From Crocinitomicaceae bacterium (GTDB lineage: Bacteria > Bacteroidota > Bacteroidia > Flavobacteriales_D > Crocinitomicaceae): a stretch of DNA of 37,608 nt. The stretch is from the NCBI GenBank assembly GCA_022447665.1, contig JAKVAQ010000027.1:16744-54351 (forward strand), in the 5' to 3' direction. The first letter of the stretch is position 1, and every line of letters starts with the position of its first letter. The notes beneath the pieces were generated by a model. That model was not told where the DNA came from and made no database searches. It saw only the letters and a program-made list of their open reading frames with translations. Shown here one piece after another: positions 7,518 through 16,988 of the stretch. The translations under genes and the position numbers were made by a program.

Positions 7518-8390
7518 ATGAAATTCGGTAAAGTAGACAATCCAGAAGAAATAGATTTTACACTATCTGAAGATCATCCAGACACCCAAAAACTTTTCGC
7601 CTCGCTTGACAAAGTAGAAACGCCAAAAATTTTTATTGGGTGCCCCAAGTGGAACAAAAAAGACCTGAGGAATTTTTATCCAAAGGGCACAAAGAATGAG
7701 TTGGAGTACTACTCAACCCAATTCAACAGTATTGAATTAAACGCGACATTCTATCAGCGATATCCAATTGAGCAATATCAAAAATGGAGATCAATAACCG
7801 AAGATGGCTTTATATTCTTCCCAAAACTTACGCAACAAATTTCTCATTACCGACAGTTAAAGAATGTAAACGAATTGGTAGATGAATATTTAATTGCAGT
7901 ATCCGGTTTGAAGGAAAAATTGGGAACAATCTTTTTACAATTAAACAACCGCTATTCACCGAAACATTTAAATAAGCTTATTGATTTCGTTGACCATTGG
8001 CCAAGTGATGTCAAGTTAGCAATTGAGGTACGCCATGAAGATTGGTTTAAAGAAGAGGCAGTTTATAATGAGTATTGTGATTTATTAGCTTCCAAAAACA
8101 TCTCAAATATATTGGTAGACACACCAGGTAGACGAGATATGCTACATATGCGAATGACTGGTCATCAGCCTTTTGTGAGATTTGTAGGAGCGCTACACGG
8201 ATTGGATTACCAAAGACTGGATGACTGGGTAAATAGAATTGAAAAATGGGTGGATGAAGGAATGAAAGACATGGCCTTTTTTATCCATCAAAATGCCGAT
8301 CATGAATCTCCGCTATTGGGAGTATATCTTACTGAAAAATTGAATGAAAGACTTGGGTTAAACATGAGGGTACCCGAGACAATTAAGTAA
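7518..8390 (+). CDS. DUF72 family protein
   Basis: A TIM-barrel-like protein of 290 residues. The family signature is clear: IGCPKWNKKDLRNFYP (residues 39-54), the YYSTQFNSIELNATFY block (about 64-79), KLAIEVRHEDWF and RFVGALHG. Most DUF72 members are about 240-300 residues and have no established reaction. The N-terminal 36 residues are an extra charged extension. It is cytoplasmic, with no signal peptide, and reads as a single gene. Confidence 0.88.
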   Translation: MKFGKVDNPEEIDFTLSEDHPDTQKLFASLDKVETPKIFIGCPKWNKKDLRNFYPKGTKNELEYYSTQFNSIELNATFYQRYPIEQYQKWRSITEDGFIFFPKLTQQISHYRQLKNVNELVDEYLIAVSGLKEKLGTIFLQLNNRYSPKHLNKLIDFVDHWPSDVKLAIEVRHEDWFKEEAVYNEYCDLLASKNISNILVDTPGRRDMLHMRMTGHQPFVRFVGALHGLDYQRLDDWVNRIEKWVDEGMKDMAFFIHQNADHESPLLGVYLTEKLNERLGLNMRVPETIK

Positions 8391-8483
8391 GAGAAAAGTT
8401 CAAACGTACAATTTTACTGAGATTCTAAGCATTTATTTGTAATTACTTTAGTGTAGGGACGACTCTTTTATAAATTCGTTTCT

Positions 8484-9683
8484 ATGAGAAAATTAACAGT
8501 ACTACCTTACTTTCTTCCACTATTTGCTTTTGGTCAAACGTGGACAACAAAAGCTGATGTCCCAACTTCTTTCTCGCGTCATCATCCTACAACCTTCACT
8601 ATTGACGGAGTAGGGTATTTAATGGGAGGAGCTAATTCTTTAGATCAATCATTTCGTGATTTCTACAGCTATGATCCTTCATCAGATACCTGGACAAAAC
8701 GATCTAGCTTTCCTGGATTATCAAGAGGTTATTCATATGCAGTAAATTCTGAGACAAAAGGTTATGTAGGTTTTGGGTTGAATTTTAATCCTTCTATGGG
8801 CACTACGACATATCTTTTTGATTGGTGGGAATATGATCCGGTAACAGATTCTTGGACTGAATTAGCACCATTTCCTGGTTCTGCAAGAATTCACCCGGCA
8901 ATGGTTTACCTCGATGGTAATATTTATATGGGATGTGGCGGAAGTTCAAGTGGTGATTTGGGAGATTGGTGGGAGTATGATATCGCAGCAGATACGTGGA
9001 CGAGTAAGGCAGATTTCCCATCTGATGATCGTCACCATCCATTTTATTTTGGAATAGGAGATTATGTTTACGTTGGCATGGGGCACTCAGGTCCCGATAT
9101 TTTTGATGACTTTTATCGCTATGATCCTACAACAGACTCATGGACCGAGATGGCGAGTTTACCGGCGCAAGGAAGAGTGGCAGGAACACAATTCTCAAAT
9201 GATGGTAAAGGCTATTTGTTAAGTGGTCAGGGTGAAACACATGATAATCTACCTACAGGAGAGTTTTGGGAATATGACCCACTAACTGATTCTTGGTCAG
9301 AACTAAATGCGCATCCTGGAGGTGGACGATGGGCTCCGGGTTCATTTGTAATTGATGGCCGGGTGTATTTAATGTGCGGGATGTCGAATGATGGTGATGA
9401 AAAGGATATGATGGCAGCCCAGATTAGTGATTTTGTGAATACTCCGGATTTAACTTTAGAGCCAATCAATATATTCCCAAATCCTACTGTGGATTGTGTT
9501 CAGTTTACAAACGTTCAAGCAAATACCAGCGTGAGTTTATATTCCTTAGATGGTCAACTATTAATCAATCAAAGTATTGAGGAGGGAGCGTATCTCAATT
9601 TAGCCGAATATGAATCTGGTGTTTATATAGCGCGATTTAATGTGAATGGTAAAATCTTAGAGGAAAGAATAGTATTGAACTAG
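8484..9683 (+). CDS. secreted Kelch-repeat protein with T9SS sorting domain
   Basis: The signal peptide (MRKLTVLPYFLPLFAFGQ) leads into an N-terminal WTTKADVP strand and five visible repeats of the form (F/W)-(W/Y)-x-YDPxTDSWTE-x-x-x-(F/L)P, consistent with a six-bladed Kelch propeller closed by the N-terminal strand. From about residue 327 a type A sorting domain (INIFPNPTVD ... VSLYSLDGQLL ... GVYIARF) directs the protein through type IX secretion to the cell surface or medium. The ligand is unknown. The stop codon overlaps the mfd stop codon on the other strand (CTAG, 9680-9683). Confidence 0.9.
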   Translation: MRKLTVLPYFLPLFAFGQTWTTKADVPTSFSRHHPTTFTIDGVGYLMGGANSLDQSFRDFYSYDPSSDTWTKRSSFPGLSRGYSYAVNSETKGYVGFGLNFNPSMGTTTYLFDWWEYDPVTDSWTELAPFPGSARIHPAMVYLDGNIYMGCGGSSSGDLGDWWEYDIAADTWTSKADFPSDDRHHPFYFGIGDYVYVGMGHSGPDIFDDFYRYDPTTDSWTEMASLPAQGRVAGTQFSNDGKGYLLSGQGETHDNLPTGEFWEYDPLTDSWSELNAHPGGGRWAPGSFVIDGRVYLMCGMSNDGDEKDMMAAQISDFVNTPDLTLEPINIFPNPTVDCVQFTNVQANTSVSLYSLDGQLLINQSIEEGAYLNLAEYESGVYIARFNVNGKILEERIVLN

Positions 9684-12600
9684 CTCTTGGTACCTTGAAT
9701 ACGATCAAGGTTTCGCAACGCTTTTTCAATTCCTTCAACATTCGTAAAAACAAGTCTTAGTTTATTATTTTTCTCATCCATTTTACAATCGGATGGATTG
9801 GTTTGAATGAACTTAAGTACTTGTGTAAATCGAGGTGATTGGAAATAAGGTGATTCTTGCTTTGTGATGAAATAGCCGATCATTTTTTTACTCTTCAAAA
9901 CAACTTTCTCAAACCCAATTTTTTTGGCTTGCCATCTGAAATGCATAGAGTCTATTAAAGCAGATGCAGATTGAGGTAGCTCTCCAAAACGATCTTCTAG
10001 ACCTTTTCTATAATCGTCGAGTCCTTCTTTTGTATCTATCCCATCCAATTCTTGATACAAGGCGAGTCGTTCATTTACGCTATTTACGTACGTATCAGGG
10101 ATCAGTAATTCAAGATCAGTTTCTAATGAACAATCAGTTACAAATTCAACTTCTTCGCCCTCCGTTTCCTGGAACAGGTCTTTAAACTCTTCTTCTTTTA
10201 ATTCTTGAATGGCTTCATTAAGTATCTTCTGATACATATCAAATCCAATATCACTAATAAATCCAGACTGTTCTCCTCCTAACAAATCTCCTGCACCTCG
10301 AATATCTAAATCACGCATAGAAATGTTAAAGCCAGAACCTAATTCAGAAAAGTGTGCAATAGCTTCTAATCGTTTTCGCGAGTCACTTGGTAATAAGTGA
10401 AGTGGTGGAGCAACTAAATAACAAAATGCTTTTTTATTCGATCTACCTACACGTCCACGCATTTGATGTAAATCACTTAAACCAAAGTTCTGAGCATTGT
10501 TTATGATAATAGAATTCGCATTAGGAACATCTATACCTGATTCAATGATTGTTGTCGCTACGAGAACGTCATATTCGTGTTCAATAAAATCACTCATTAT
10601 ACGTTCCAATTTCTCACCATCCATTTGTCCGTGACCAACTGCTATACGTGTCCCAGGACAAAGGCGAGAAATCATTCCCGCTACTTCATGAATGTTTTGT
10701 ACGCGATTGTGAACGAAGAATACTTGACCTCCCCGTTCTAGTTCATAGGAAACGGCATCACGAATAATTTCTTCATTTAATGTAATGAGTTCTGTTTCGA
10801 CCGGCTGTCGATTGGGTGGAGGAGTATTAATCACCGATAAATCTCGTGCGCCCATTAATGAAAATTGCAAGGTTCGAGGAATAGGGGTAGCGGTCAAGGT
10901 CAAGGTATCAACTGATGCTTTAAAGAGCTTTAATTTATCTTTTACACCAACGCCAAATTTTTGTTCTTCATCAATAATTATTAGTCCGAGGTCCTTAAAT
11001 TTTACCTTTTTACCGACCAATTTATGTGTTCCTATAATGATATCGATCTCACCTGCCTCTAATTTCTTTAAAGTCTCCGTAGTTTGCTTCTGTGACTTGA
11101 ATCTATTGAGGTAATCGATATTGCATGGCAACCCTTTTAAACGTTTAAAAAACGTTTTATAATGTTGTAATGAGAGAATCGTTGTGGGTACGAGTACTGC
11201 TACTTGTTTGCTGTCACATACGGCTTTAAAAGCCGCTCGAATCGCCACTTCAGTTTTACCGAAACCAACATCTCCACAGATTAATCTATCCATCGGATTA
11301 GGAGACTCCATATCTTTTTTGAAGTCTTTTGTTGCTTTTAGTTGATCGGGTGTATCTTCATAAATGAAAGAGGCCTCCAATTCATTTTGAAGGTAGTTAT
11401 CTGGTGAAAAAGCAAATCCAGGTTCTTGCTTTCGCTTGGCATATAGTTTTATTAGGTCGTAGGCAATTTGTTTTACTTTGGCTTTGGTTTTATTCTTAGT
11501 ATTCGTCCAAGCCTGTGAGCCAATCTTATTTAGTTTAGGAATTGTTCCTTCTTTGCCTGTATATTTTGCAATTCTATGCAATGAGTGTATCGATACATAG
11601 AGAACATCTTTGTCTTTGTATACTAATCTAATTGCTTCCTGCGGTTTTCCGTTTACATCAATAATTTCCAAACCTGAAAATTGGCCGATACCATGATCAA
11701 TATGCGTCACAAAATCTCCTTTTTGAAGATTATAGATTTCTTTCAGTGTGAGTGCCTGCTGATTGCTCTTAAAGCCTTCTTTTAGCCTAAATCTATGATA
11801 ACGTTCAAAGATTTGATGGTCGGTATAGCAAACTATCTTGTTCTCGTGATCAACAAATCCCTCATGGAGCGTAAATCCGAGAGTAGTGAATTTTACCTCA
11901 GCGTTAAGGTCATCAAAAATCGAGTAAAGACGCTCTATTTGTTTAGGTTGGTTAGAGATGATTATATTTTCGTACCCCTCACTTTTGCGTTTAGTAAGGT
12001 TCTCTATTAGAATCGGGAATTGCTTATTGAAGCTAGGTTGTAAGTCAACTTTGAAATCGAGATTAGTGGTTGATTTAGGATTTTGATTTCCGAAGTATAT
12101 TCGGTTAAAGCTCTTGACCTCGTTACTGAAGATCTGGCCTTGATAAAACAATTCGTTTGGTGCTGAGTATTGTACGGTTTGAGATTCAAGATTTACATAA
12201 ATCTCCTGTGCTTTTTTGTATTCCTCGTCTAACTTATTGGAAACAAAGTCCAAGTCTTTTGCCCACACAGTAGTTTGATCAGGAATAAACTTTAAGAAGG
12301 TTTCTTTGATTTCTTTCTTCTTGAGTTCTCTTATATCAGGAACTACCGTGCAACGATCATAAGTTTTAATTGAAAGCTGGTTCACCGGATGAAATGTACG
12401 TATAGAGTCGACTTCATCTCCGAAGAATTCTATGCGGTATGGTTCGTCATTTGAATAGCTATATACATCCACGATTCCACCTCGAATAGCGAACTCTCCT
12501 GGATGGTTAACAAAGTCTACCTTTTCAAATTTGTGTTCTAGAAATAGTTCATTCACAAAATCTAGCGAGTAGGAGGCACCGTTTTTAAATTCTAATATAC

Positions 12601-13021
12601 TCTGGGCAAATTTCTTCTTCGTTACTACTTTTTCGAAAATCGCTTCAGGGTATGAAACAACGATAACACGTTTATACCTATTAACCTTTTCTAATACTTC
12701 TGCCCTTGAAACAACATTTGAGTTATCTGTGCTTTCAAACTGATACGGTTTTTTATAGCTATGTGGATAGAACAGGATTACATCGTCCTCTTTGTTGAGG
12801 TCTTGTAGGTCGTTTAAAAAGAAAGCTGCTTCCTCTTTATCGTTTAGCAAGAAAAGATGCGAATTACTAGTTTTCGAAATTATTGAATTGGCAATAACCG
12901 AAGGGAAAGAGCCTACCATTCCATTCAGGGAAATGGTTTCCTCTGCAAATTGGAGTTGATTTATCACAGAGGCTACTTGGTTTGAGTTGGAATAAATGCC
13001 TCTGAACTCTTGGATATTCAT
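9680..13021 (-). CDS. mfd: transcription-repair coupling factor
   Basis: DNA translocase that removes RNA polymerase stalled at lesions and recruits UvrA. The 1113 residues span the family. A UvrB-like N-terminal module with NHPGEFAIRGGIVDVYS lies at about 172-190 and the RNA polymerase-interaction domain with GDFVTHIDHGIGQFSGLE at about 435-452. Walker A (GDVGFGKT) is at 583-590, the DEEQ box at 684-687, TATPIPRTL follows in motif III, and the second RecA lobe has TTIIESGIDVPNAN and QMRGRVGRS. The C-terminal TRCF domain occupies roughly the last 110 residues. It is complete and appears to stand alone. The hairpin upstream of its start belongs to the preceding gene. Confidence 0.98.
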   Translation of the reverse strand: MNIQEFRGIYSNSNQVASVINQLQFAEETISLNGMVGSFPSVIANSIISKTSNSHLFLLNDKEEAAFFLNDLQDLNKEDDVILFYPHSYKKPYQFESTDNSNVVSRAEVLEKVNRYKRVIVVSYPEAIFEKVVTKKKFAQSILEFKNGASYSLDFVNELFLEHKFEKVDFVNHPGEFAIRGGIVDVYSYSNDEPYRIEFFGDEVDSIRTFHPVNQLSIKTYDRCTVVPDIRELKKKEIKETFLKFIPDQTTVWAKDLDFVSNKLDEEYKKAQEIYVNLESQTVQYSAPNELFYQGQIFSNEVKSFNRIYFGNQNPKSTTNLDFKVDLQPSFNKQFPILIENLTKRKSEGYENIIISNQPKQIERLYSIFDDLNAEVKFTTLGFTLHEGFVDHENKIVCYTDHQIFERYHRFRLKEGFKSNQQALTLKEIYNLQKGDFVTHIDHGIGQFSGLEIIDVNGKPQEAIRLVYKDKDVLYVSIHSLHRIAKYTGKEGTIPKLNKIGSQAWTNTKNKTKAKVKQIAYDLIKLYAKRKQEPGFAFSPDNYLQNELEASFIYEDTPDQLKATKDFKKDMESPNPMDRLICGDVGFGKTEVAIRAAFKAVCDSKQVAVLVPTTILSLQHYKTFFKRLKGLPCNIDYLNRFKSQKQTTETLKKLEAGEIDIIIGTHKLVGKKVKFKDLGLIIIDEEQKFGVGVKDKLKLFKASVDTLTLTATPIPRTLQFSLMGARDLSVINTPPPNRQPVETELITLNEEIIRDAVSYELERGGQVFFVHNRVQNIHEVAGMISRLCPGTRIAVGHGQMDGEKLERIMSDFIEHEYDVLVATTIIESGIDVPNANSIIINNAQNFGLSDLHQMRGRVGRSNKKAFCYLVAPPLHLLPSDSRKRLEAIAHFSELGSGFNISMRDLDIRGAGDLLGGEQSGFISDIGFDMYQKILNEAIQELKEEEFKDLFQETEGEEVEFVTDCSLETDLELLIPDTYVNSVNERLALYQELDGIDTKEGLDDYRKGLEDRFGELPQSASALIDSMHFRWQAKKIGFEKVVLKSKKMIGYFITKQESPYFQSPRFTQVLKFIQTNPSDCKMDEKNNKLRLVFTNVEGIEKALRNLDRIQGTKS

Positions 13022-13074
13022 TCCTGTAAATTTACTCAGAATGAAGCTTATTTTGACGCGTAAAGAAATAAAAA

Positions 13075-13101
13075 AACCCTGGCGAAATTATCACCAGGGT
13101 T
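13075..13101 (-). terminator. Rho-independent terminator of the T9SS cargo gene
   Basis: AACCCTGG and CCAGGGTT form an 8-bp stem, extended by GA/TC beyond one mismatch, around a short A/T loop. On the minus strand a run of seven T follows. A second small hairpin (ATCCC/GGGAT, near 13106-13119) lies between it and the stop codon at 13134. Confidence 0.85.
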
Positions 13102-13133
13102 AATATCCCAAATGGGATTATATAAAAAGTTTA

Positions 13134-14948
13134 CTACTTAGTAATAACCATTCTCTTAGTAACCTTTTGAGTACCAACAGTGAAAGTGTAGAAGTAAGAT
13201 CCTTCTGCAAAATCGTTAGCATCTAAGATAATTTGGTAGTCACCTGCAGTTTGAGTTCCTTTATTGATAGTTTTAACAACTTTACCAGTGATATCAACGA
13301 TCTCGATAGAAACATCAGCTTCGTTCTCTAAAGAATAAGAAATCATTGAAGTATTATCAAACGGGTTAGGTACGTTTTGACCAATGTTGAATCCAACAAC
13401 TGGCTCATCTTCGATACCAACATAGCTTCTCATGTGTAGGTCAATTGCTACAGCTTCAGGATCGATTAAGTTAACGAAAGCACCAGCACCATCAGTTCCA
13501 ATTACAGAACCTTGTTGAGTACTTTGAGTCATTCCGATTGGAGTATCAGTTCCATAGTGACCAGCAGTTACTAATATAATGTCACCATCAACTACGTCCA
13601 TAGACTCTTCGAATCTCATTTCAACAAAAGTACCTGGTTCACCAGCACCTAAAGTGTGCTCATGCTCTAACTCTAATTGGAAATCAGTTCCATCGAATTT
13701 GTAAAGAACAACAACTACTTCGTCACCTTCATCAGCGCCAGTTCCGAAATAAACGTCAGCACCACCGACAACACCGTCAGCGAATATTACCATTTCGTTA
13801 CCAATTGCAGCTGGCTGACCAGATCCACCTGACCAGTTAGAGAAAGTTGAAGAAATTGCTCCGTTTGATCTAGAGTATAAATAATCAGTTACAGCGATAG
13901 CCGAGTAAGCTGAATCGTTTCCAGTTACATCTTCAGTTCCATCAGAACCCCAGTAGTATACGATATCGTAAGTGCCAACAGCTGAAGGAGTGAAAGTTGC
14001 AGTACAAGAAACAGAATCAGTTCCACCTACAGGAATGTCAGCAGCAGTAGAAGTACCAGTGTAAGTACCAGCCCCAGTTACGTCAGCAGTAAATACTGCG
14101 TTAGCTTGAGTAGTTCCACCGAAGTTTTCAGTTTCACCAATGAATGTAATTTCAGAGATCTGAGTAGTCGGAATTAAGAAATACTCTAATCCACCGTCCC
14201 ATCCAGCTTCTCCTAATCCCATTCTGTGGTAAGAAGCAGTAAGCTCAAGATCAGTATTATAAGGCTCTAAAACGGTGACGTCATCAACCATCCATCCGTA
14301 TCCTGAACCGAACTCGTCATCACCTGAAAGCTCTTCCCAACGGAATCTAATCATAGCGTTAGTAGCACCGCCTAAAACAGCTGCATTTAACGTAATAGTT
14401 TCATTGAAAGTAGCTCCATTTCCAGGGTGATCCTCGTTAATTTGGATAGAAGTTGGCCAAGAACTACCTCCATCAGTAGAAAACTCTACAAAACATAAGT
14501 CTGAATTAAACGCTCTATGTGCTTGCTCAAAAGTAAGAGTCGCAGCAGTGAAACTCGACATATCAAAAGGTCCTAGTTCTAAAGATACATTTTGAGGATC
14601 TACTGAACCTGCTACTAAATGCTCAATTCCGTTAAAGCATCCAAAACCGTTTGCAGCAGTTGAAGACGTTATTGCGCCGATATATCCATCCATAGATGCT
14701 GGAAGTGATGTTTCAACTGTCCACATATGTCCGTCTGTATCCGTTGGAGTAGCAACACCAGTCATTGTTGAGAAATCGTATGTTACGATAGGGTCACCAG
14801 GTGCTCTATCATATGAATCAGAATGTTTAAACGTCACATCTTTGGTGTTACGTTCATAAGGCTGATTTCCTTTTTCAGCCGTCGTTGTTTGAGCCATCGC
14901 AGTCCCTAAGAGCCCAATACTCAAAGCAGCTAAGTAAACTTTTTTCAT
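13134..14948 (-). CDS. large secreted protein with T9SS type A sorting domain
   Basis: 604 residues, acidic and rich in Gly, Thr and Asp. A signal peptide (MKKVYLAALSIGLLGTAMAQ) comes first. A MAM-like or choice-of-anchor beta-sandwich covers about residues 50-225 (VEFSTDGGSSWPTSIQ, GYGWMVDDVTV), followed by Ig-like repeats with a FTPSAVGTYDIVYYW strand pattern. The last 85 residues are a sorting domain (QNVPNPFDNTSMISYSL ... IEIVDITGKVVKTI ... GSYFYTFTV). It is therefore exported and cleaved by type IX secretion; its target is unknown. Its own promoter and a strong terminator mark it as a single-gene unit that may be well expressed. Confidence 0.9.
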   Translation of the reverse strand: MKKVYLAALSIGLLGTAMAQTTTAEKGNQPYERNTKDVTFKHSDSYDRAPGDPIVTYDFSTMTGVATPTDTDGHMWTVETSLPASMDGYIGAITSSTAANGFGCFNGIEHLVAGSVDPQNVSLELGPFDMSSFTAATLTFEQAHRAFNSDLCFVEFSTDGGSSWPTSIQINEDHPGNGATFNETITLNAAVLGGATNAMIRFRWEELSGDDEFGSGYGWMVDDVTVLEPYNTDLELTASYHRMGLGEAGWDGGLEYFLIPTTQISEITFIGETENFGGTTQANAVFTADVTGAGTYTGTSTAADIPVGGTDSVSCTATFTPSAVGTYDIVYYWGSDGTEDVTGNDSAYSAIAVTDYLYSRSNGAISSTFSNWSGGSGQPAAIGNEMVIFADGVVGGADVYFGTGADEGDEVVVVLYKFDGTDFQLELEHEHTLGAGEPGTFVEMRFEESMDVVDGDIILVTAGHYGTDTPIGMTQSTQQGSVIGTDGAGAFVNLIDPEAVAIDLHMRSYVGIEDEPVVGFNIGQNVPNPFDNTSMISYSLENEADVSIEIVDITGKVVKTINKGTQTAGDYQIILDANDFAEGSYFYTFTVGTQKVTKRMVITK

Positions 14949-14993
14949 GTGTTTTAATTTAAATTACTGTTAATTTTTCTGTTTGCAAGAACG

Positions 14994-15022
14994 TAAATAT
15001 AGTAAAAAGGGTTTGTATACAA
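14994..15022 (-). promoter_or_regulatory. candidate promoter of the T9SS cargo gene
   Basis: On the minus strand TTG (15020-15022) and TATATTTA (14994-15001) are 18 bp apart. The -7 element has A where TAnnTTTG has G. The predicted leader is about 40 nt. Confidence 0.4.
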
Positions 15023-15105
15023 GGTCTTTTTACTTAGGAATTTAGGGGTTTCATTGAGCAAACGGTATCTTTAAACGATTTAACGGAGATTTAATTTGTT
15101 TCAGT

Positions 15106-15864
15106 TTAAACTTCGTCCTTTAATGTATTAAAGTTTTCGCGAATCTTTTGAAGTTCTTTATAGTCTAGCGTAGTAGTATAGATTTCGTCTCTATTTTCCG
15201 ACTCGTGAATCGTATTTCCCCACGGATCATGTATGGCTGAACTTCCATCATATGCGTGTCCATTTCCATCTTTTCCAATACGATTGACACCTATTACAAA
15301 GCATTGGTTTTCTATGGCTCTTGCTTTGAGAAGCGTAGACCACGCATAACTTCTTTTGGCTGGCCAGTTCGCAAGATATATTGCCAAATCGTAAGGGTTG
15401 TTGAATTGGTTTCTAGAGTCCAATGGAAAACGCAAGTCATAACACACCTTCATTAAAATCTTCCAACCATTTATTTCAATTATTGAATTCTCAGTTCCCG
15501 CAGTAAATTCTTTAGTTTCACCTGCGTGAGAGAATAAATGCATTTTGCTGTATTCTGCTAGAACCCCATTACCATTAACTATTACGAAACGATTAAAAAC
15601 AGCATCATCTTCTTTAATCATAAGTGTTGCACCGAGTAGAAAGTTCCCGGCTTTCGATTGATCAATCATCCACTGTACTGAGTTACCTTGAATTTCCTCC
15701 GCAAATGAACTGTCCATACTAAAAGAGGTATTGAACATTTCTGGGAGTAATACCAGATCAGTATCACCAACATTTTTCAAAAGATCAGAAAAGTGGTTTA
15801 AATTGGCCGTTTTGTCTTGCCAATATTGGTGGGACTGAAGATATGTTACCTTTAAATCTTGCAT
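15106..15864 (-). CDS. omega-amidase (nitrilase superfamily, YafV type)
   Basis: Carbon-nitrogen hydrolase of 252 residues with the Glu-Lys-Cys triad: Glu42 in LLPEMFNTSF, Lys107 in YSKMHLFSHAGE and Cys141 in MKVCYDLRFP. The motif pattern is that of the YafV/Nit2 omega-amidases, which hydrolyse the amide of 2-oxoglutaramate or 2-oxosuccinamate. The start overlaps the end of the aminotransferase gene by 13 bp. That enzyme would produce the substrate if it uses glutamine as amino donor, so the two steps are probably coupled. It is cytoplasmic. Specificity is inferred from motifs and context. Confidence 0.9.
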   Translation of the reverse strand: MQDLKVTYLQSHQYWQDKTANLNHFSDLLKNVGDTDLVLLPEMFNTSFSMDSSFAEEIQGNSVQWMIDQSKAGNFLLGATLMIKEDDAVFNRFVIVNGNGVLAEYSKMHLFSHAGETKEFTAGTENSIIEINGWKILMKVCYDLRFPLDSRNQFNNPYDLAIYLANWPAKRSYAWSTLLKARAIENQCFVIGVNRIGKDGNGHAYDGSSAIHDPWGNTIHESENRDEIYTTTLDYKELQKIRENFNTLKDEV

Positions 15865-16988
15865 AATAATTCGGCTCCACGTGTCAATGTTTCATTATCT
15901 TTTGCAAAGCACACGCGTACTAAGTTATTGTCAGTTCCGTCGCCATAAAAAACGGAAATAGGAATTAAGGCAATCCCATTTTCTTTAACTAAGCGTTCTG
16001 TAAATGCTACATCTGATTCTTTTGAAATTGAAGAGTAATCCATCAGGCAAAAATAGGTACCATCGCATGGTAATAGGTTAAAACGTGAATCTGTAAGTGC
16101 TGCTAAAAAAAGTTCTTTTCTTCTTTTGTAGGATCGCGCAATTTCGGTCCAATCTAAATCAGATTTTAGGTATTTCGCGAGTGCATATTGCATAGTGTTA
16201 TTTACACAGAATACGTTAAACTGATGATGCTTGCGAAACTCAATGGTCATTTCTTTCGGAGCCACACAATAACCTGTTTTCCATCCCGTAACATGAAAAG
16301 TTTTACCGAAGCTATATGTTACAAAGCTTCTCGACCTAATAAGTTCACTTTTTAATACGCTTTGATGAGTTCCCTGAAATTGAATGTGTTCATAGACTTC
16401 ATCGCTCAATACATAGAGTTGAGGATGTTTTTCCAATAGATTTTCCAACGCACGAATATCTTCCTCAGTCCAAACACTTCCGCATGGGTTATGGGGATTG
16501 TTCACAATTATTAATCGTGTATTCTTGTTAACACGATCTTCTACTTCATTCCAATTAATACGAAACGACGGAACCTTTAATTTTAAGCGTACGGGGATTC
16601 CTTTATTGTAAATTACCGTGGGGGAGTAACAGTCGTAAGAGGGATCAAAAAGTATTACTTCCTCACCTTCGTTGATTAGACATGAAATAGCAGAATAGAT
16701 AGCCTGTGTTGCTCCAGCAGTTACGGTAATTTCTGATTTCGCATCTATCTTAATCCCATGCTGTGCACTTATTTTATTGCCTATTGCTGCTAATAAATCT
16801 GGCCTTCCTGCAAGGGGGGCGTATTGAACTTGCTCTAAATCAAGGCCTTCTTTTACAAATGACTTAAGCTCCTCGCTTATTGGGAAATTTGGGAAACCTT
16901 GAGAGAGATTAACGGCAGAATACTCATTTGCCAAGGCTGACATTTTTGTAAAGATTGTGGTGCCGGTATTTGGGAGTTTACTTACCAT
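15852..16988 (-). CDS. PLP aminotransferase, methionine/glutamine (YbdL/KAT) type
   Basis: Class I/II aminotransferase of 378 residues. The PLP lysine is Lys229 in SFGKTFHVTGWKTGY. NNPHNPCG (163-170) and SDEVYEH (195-201) are the other cofactor motifs, and VNLSQGFPNFP opens the domain as in YbdL and kynurenine aminotransferases. Enzymes of this group favour methionine and aromatic amino acids with glutamine as partner, so it could close methionine salvage by reaminating 4-methylthio-2-oxobutanoate. It overlaps the HerA-like gene upstream by 7 bp and the omega-amidase downstream by 13 bp. The substrate is inferred, not proven. Confidence 0.9.
   Translation of the reverse strand: MVSKLPNTGTTIFTKMSALANEYSAVNLSQGFPNFPISEELKSFVKEGLDLEQVQYAPLAGRPDLLAAIGNKISAQHGIKIDAKSEITVTAGATQAIYSAISCLINEGEEVILFDPSYDCYSPTVIYNKGIPVRLKLKVPSFRINWNEVEDRVNKNTRLIIVNNPHNPCGSVWTEEDIRALENLLEKHPQLYVLSDEVYEHIQFQGTHQSVLKSELIRSRSFVTYSFGKTFHVTGWKTGYCVAPKEMTIEFRKHHQFNVFCVNNTMQYALAKYLKSDLDWTEIARSYKRRKELFLAALTDSRFNLLPCDGTYFCLMDYSSISKESDVAFTERLVKENGIALIPISVFYGDGTDNNLVRVCFAKDNETLTRGAELLCKI

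Noticed and set aside
8484-9683. Sialidase or galactose-oxidase function for the Kelch protein
   Set aside because: Only the propeller repeats and sorting domain are visible; no catalytic residues of those enzymes could be placed.
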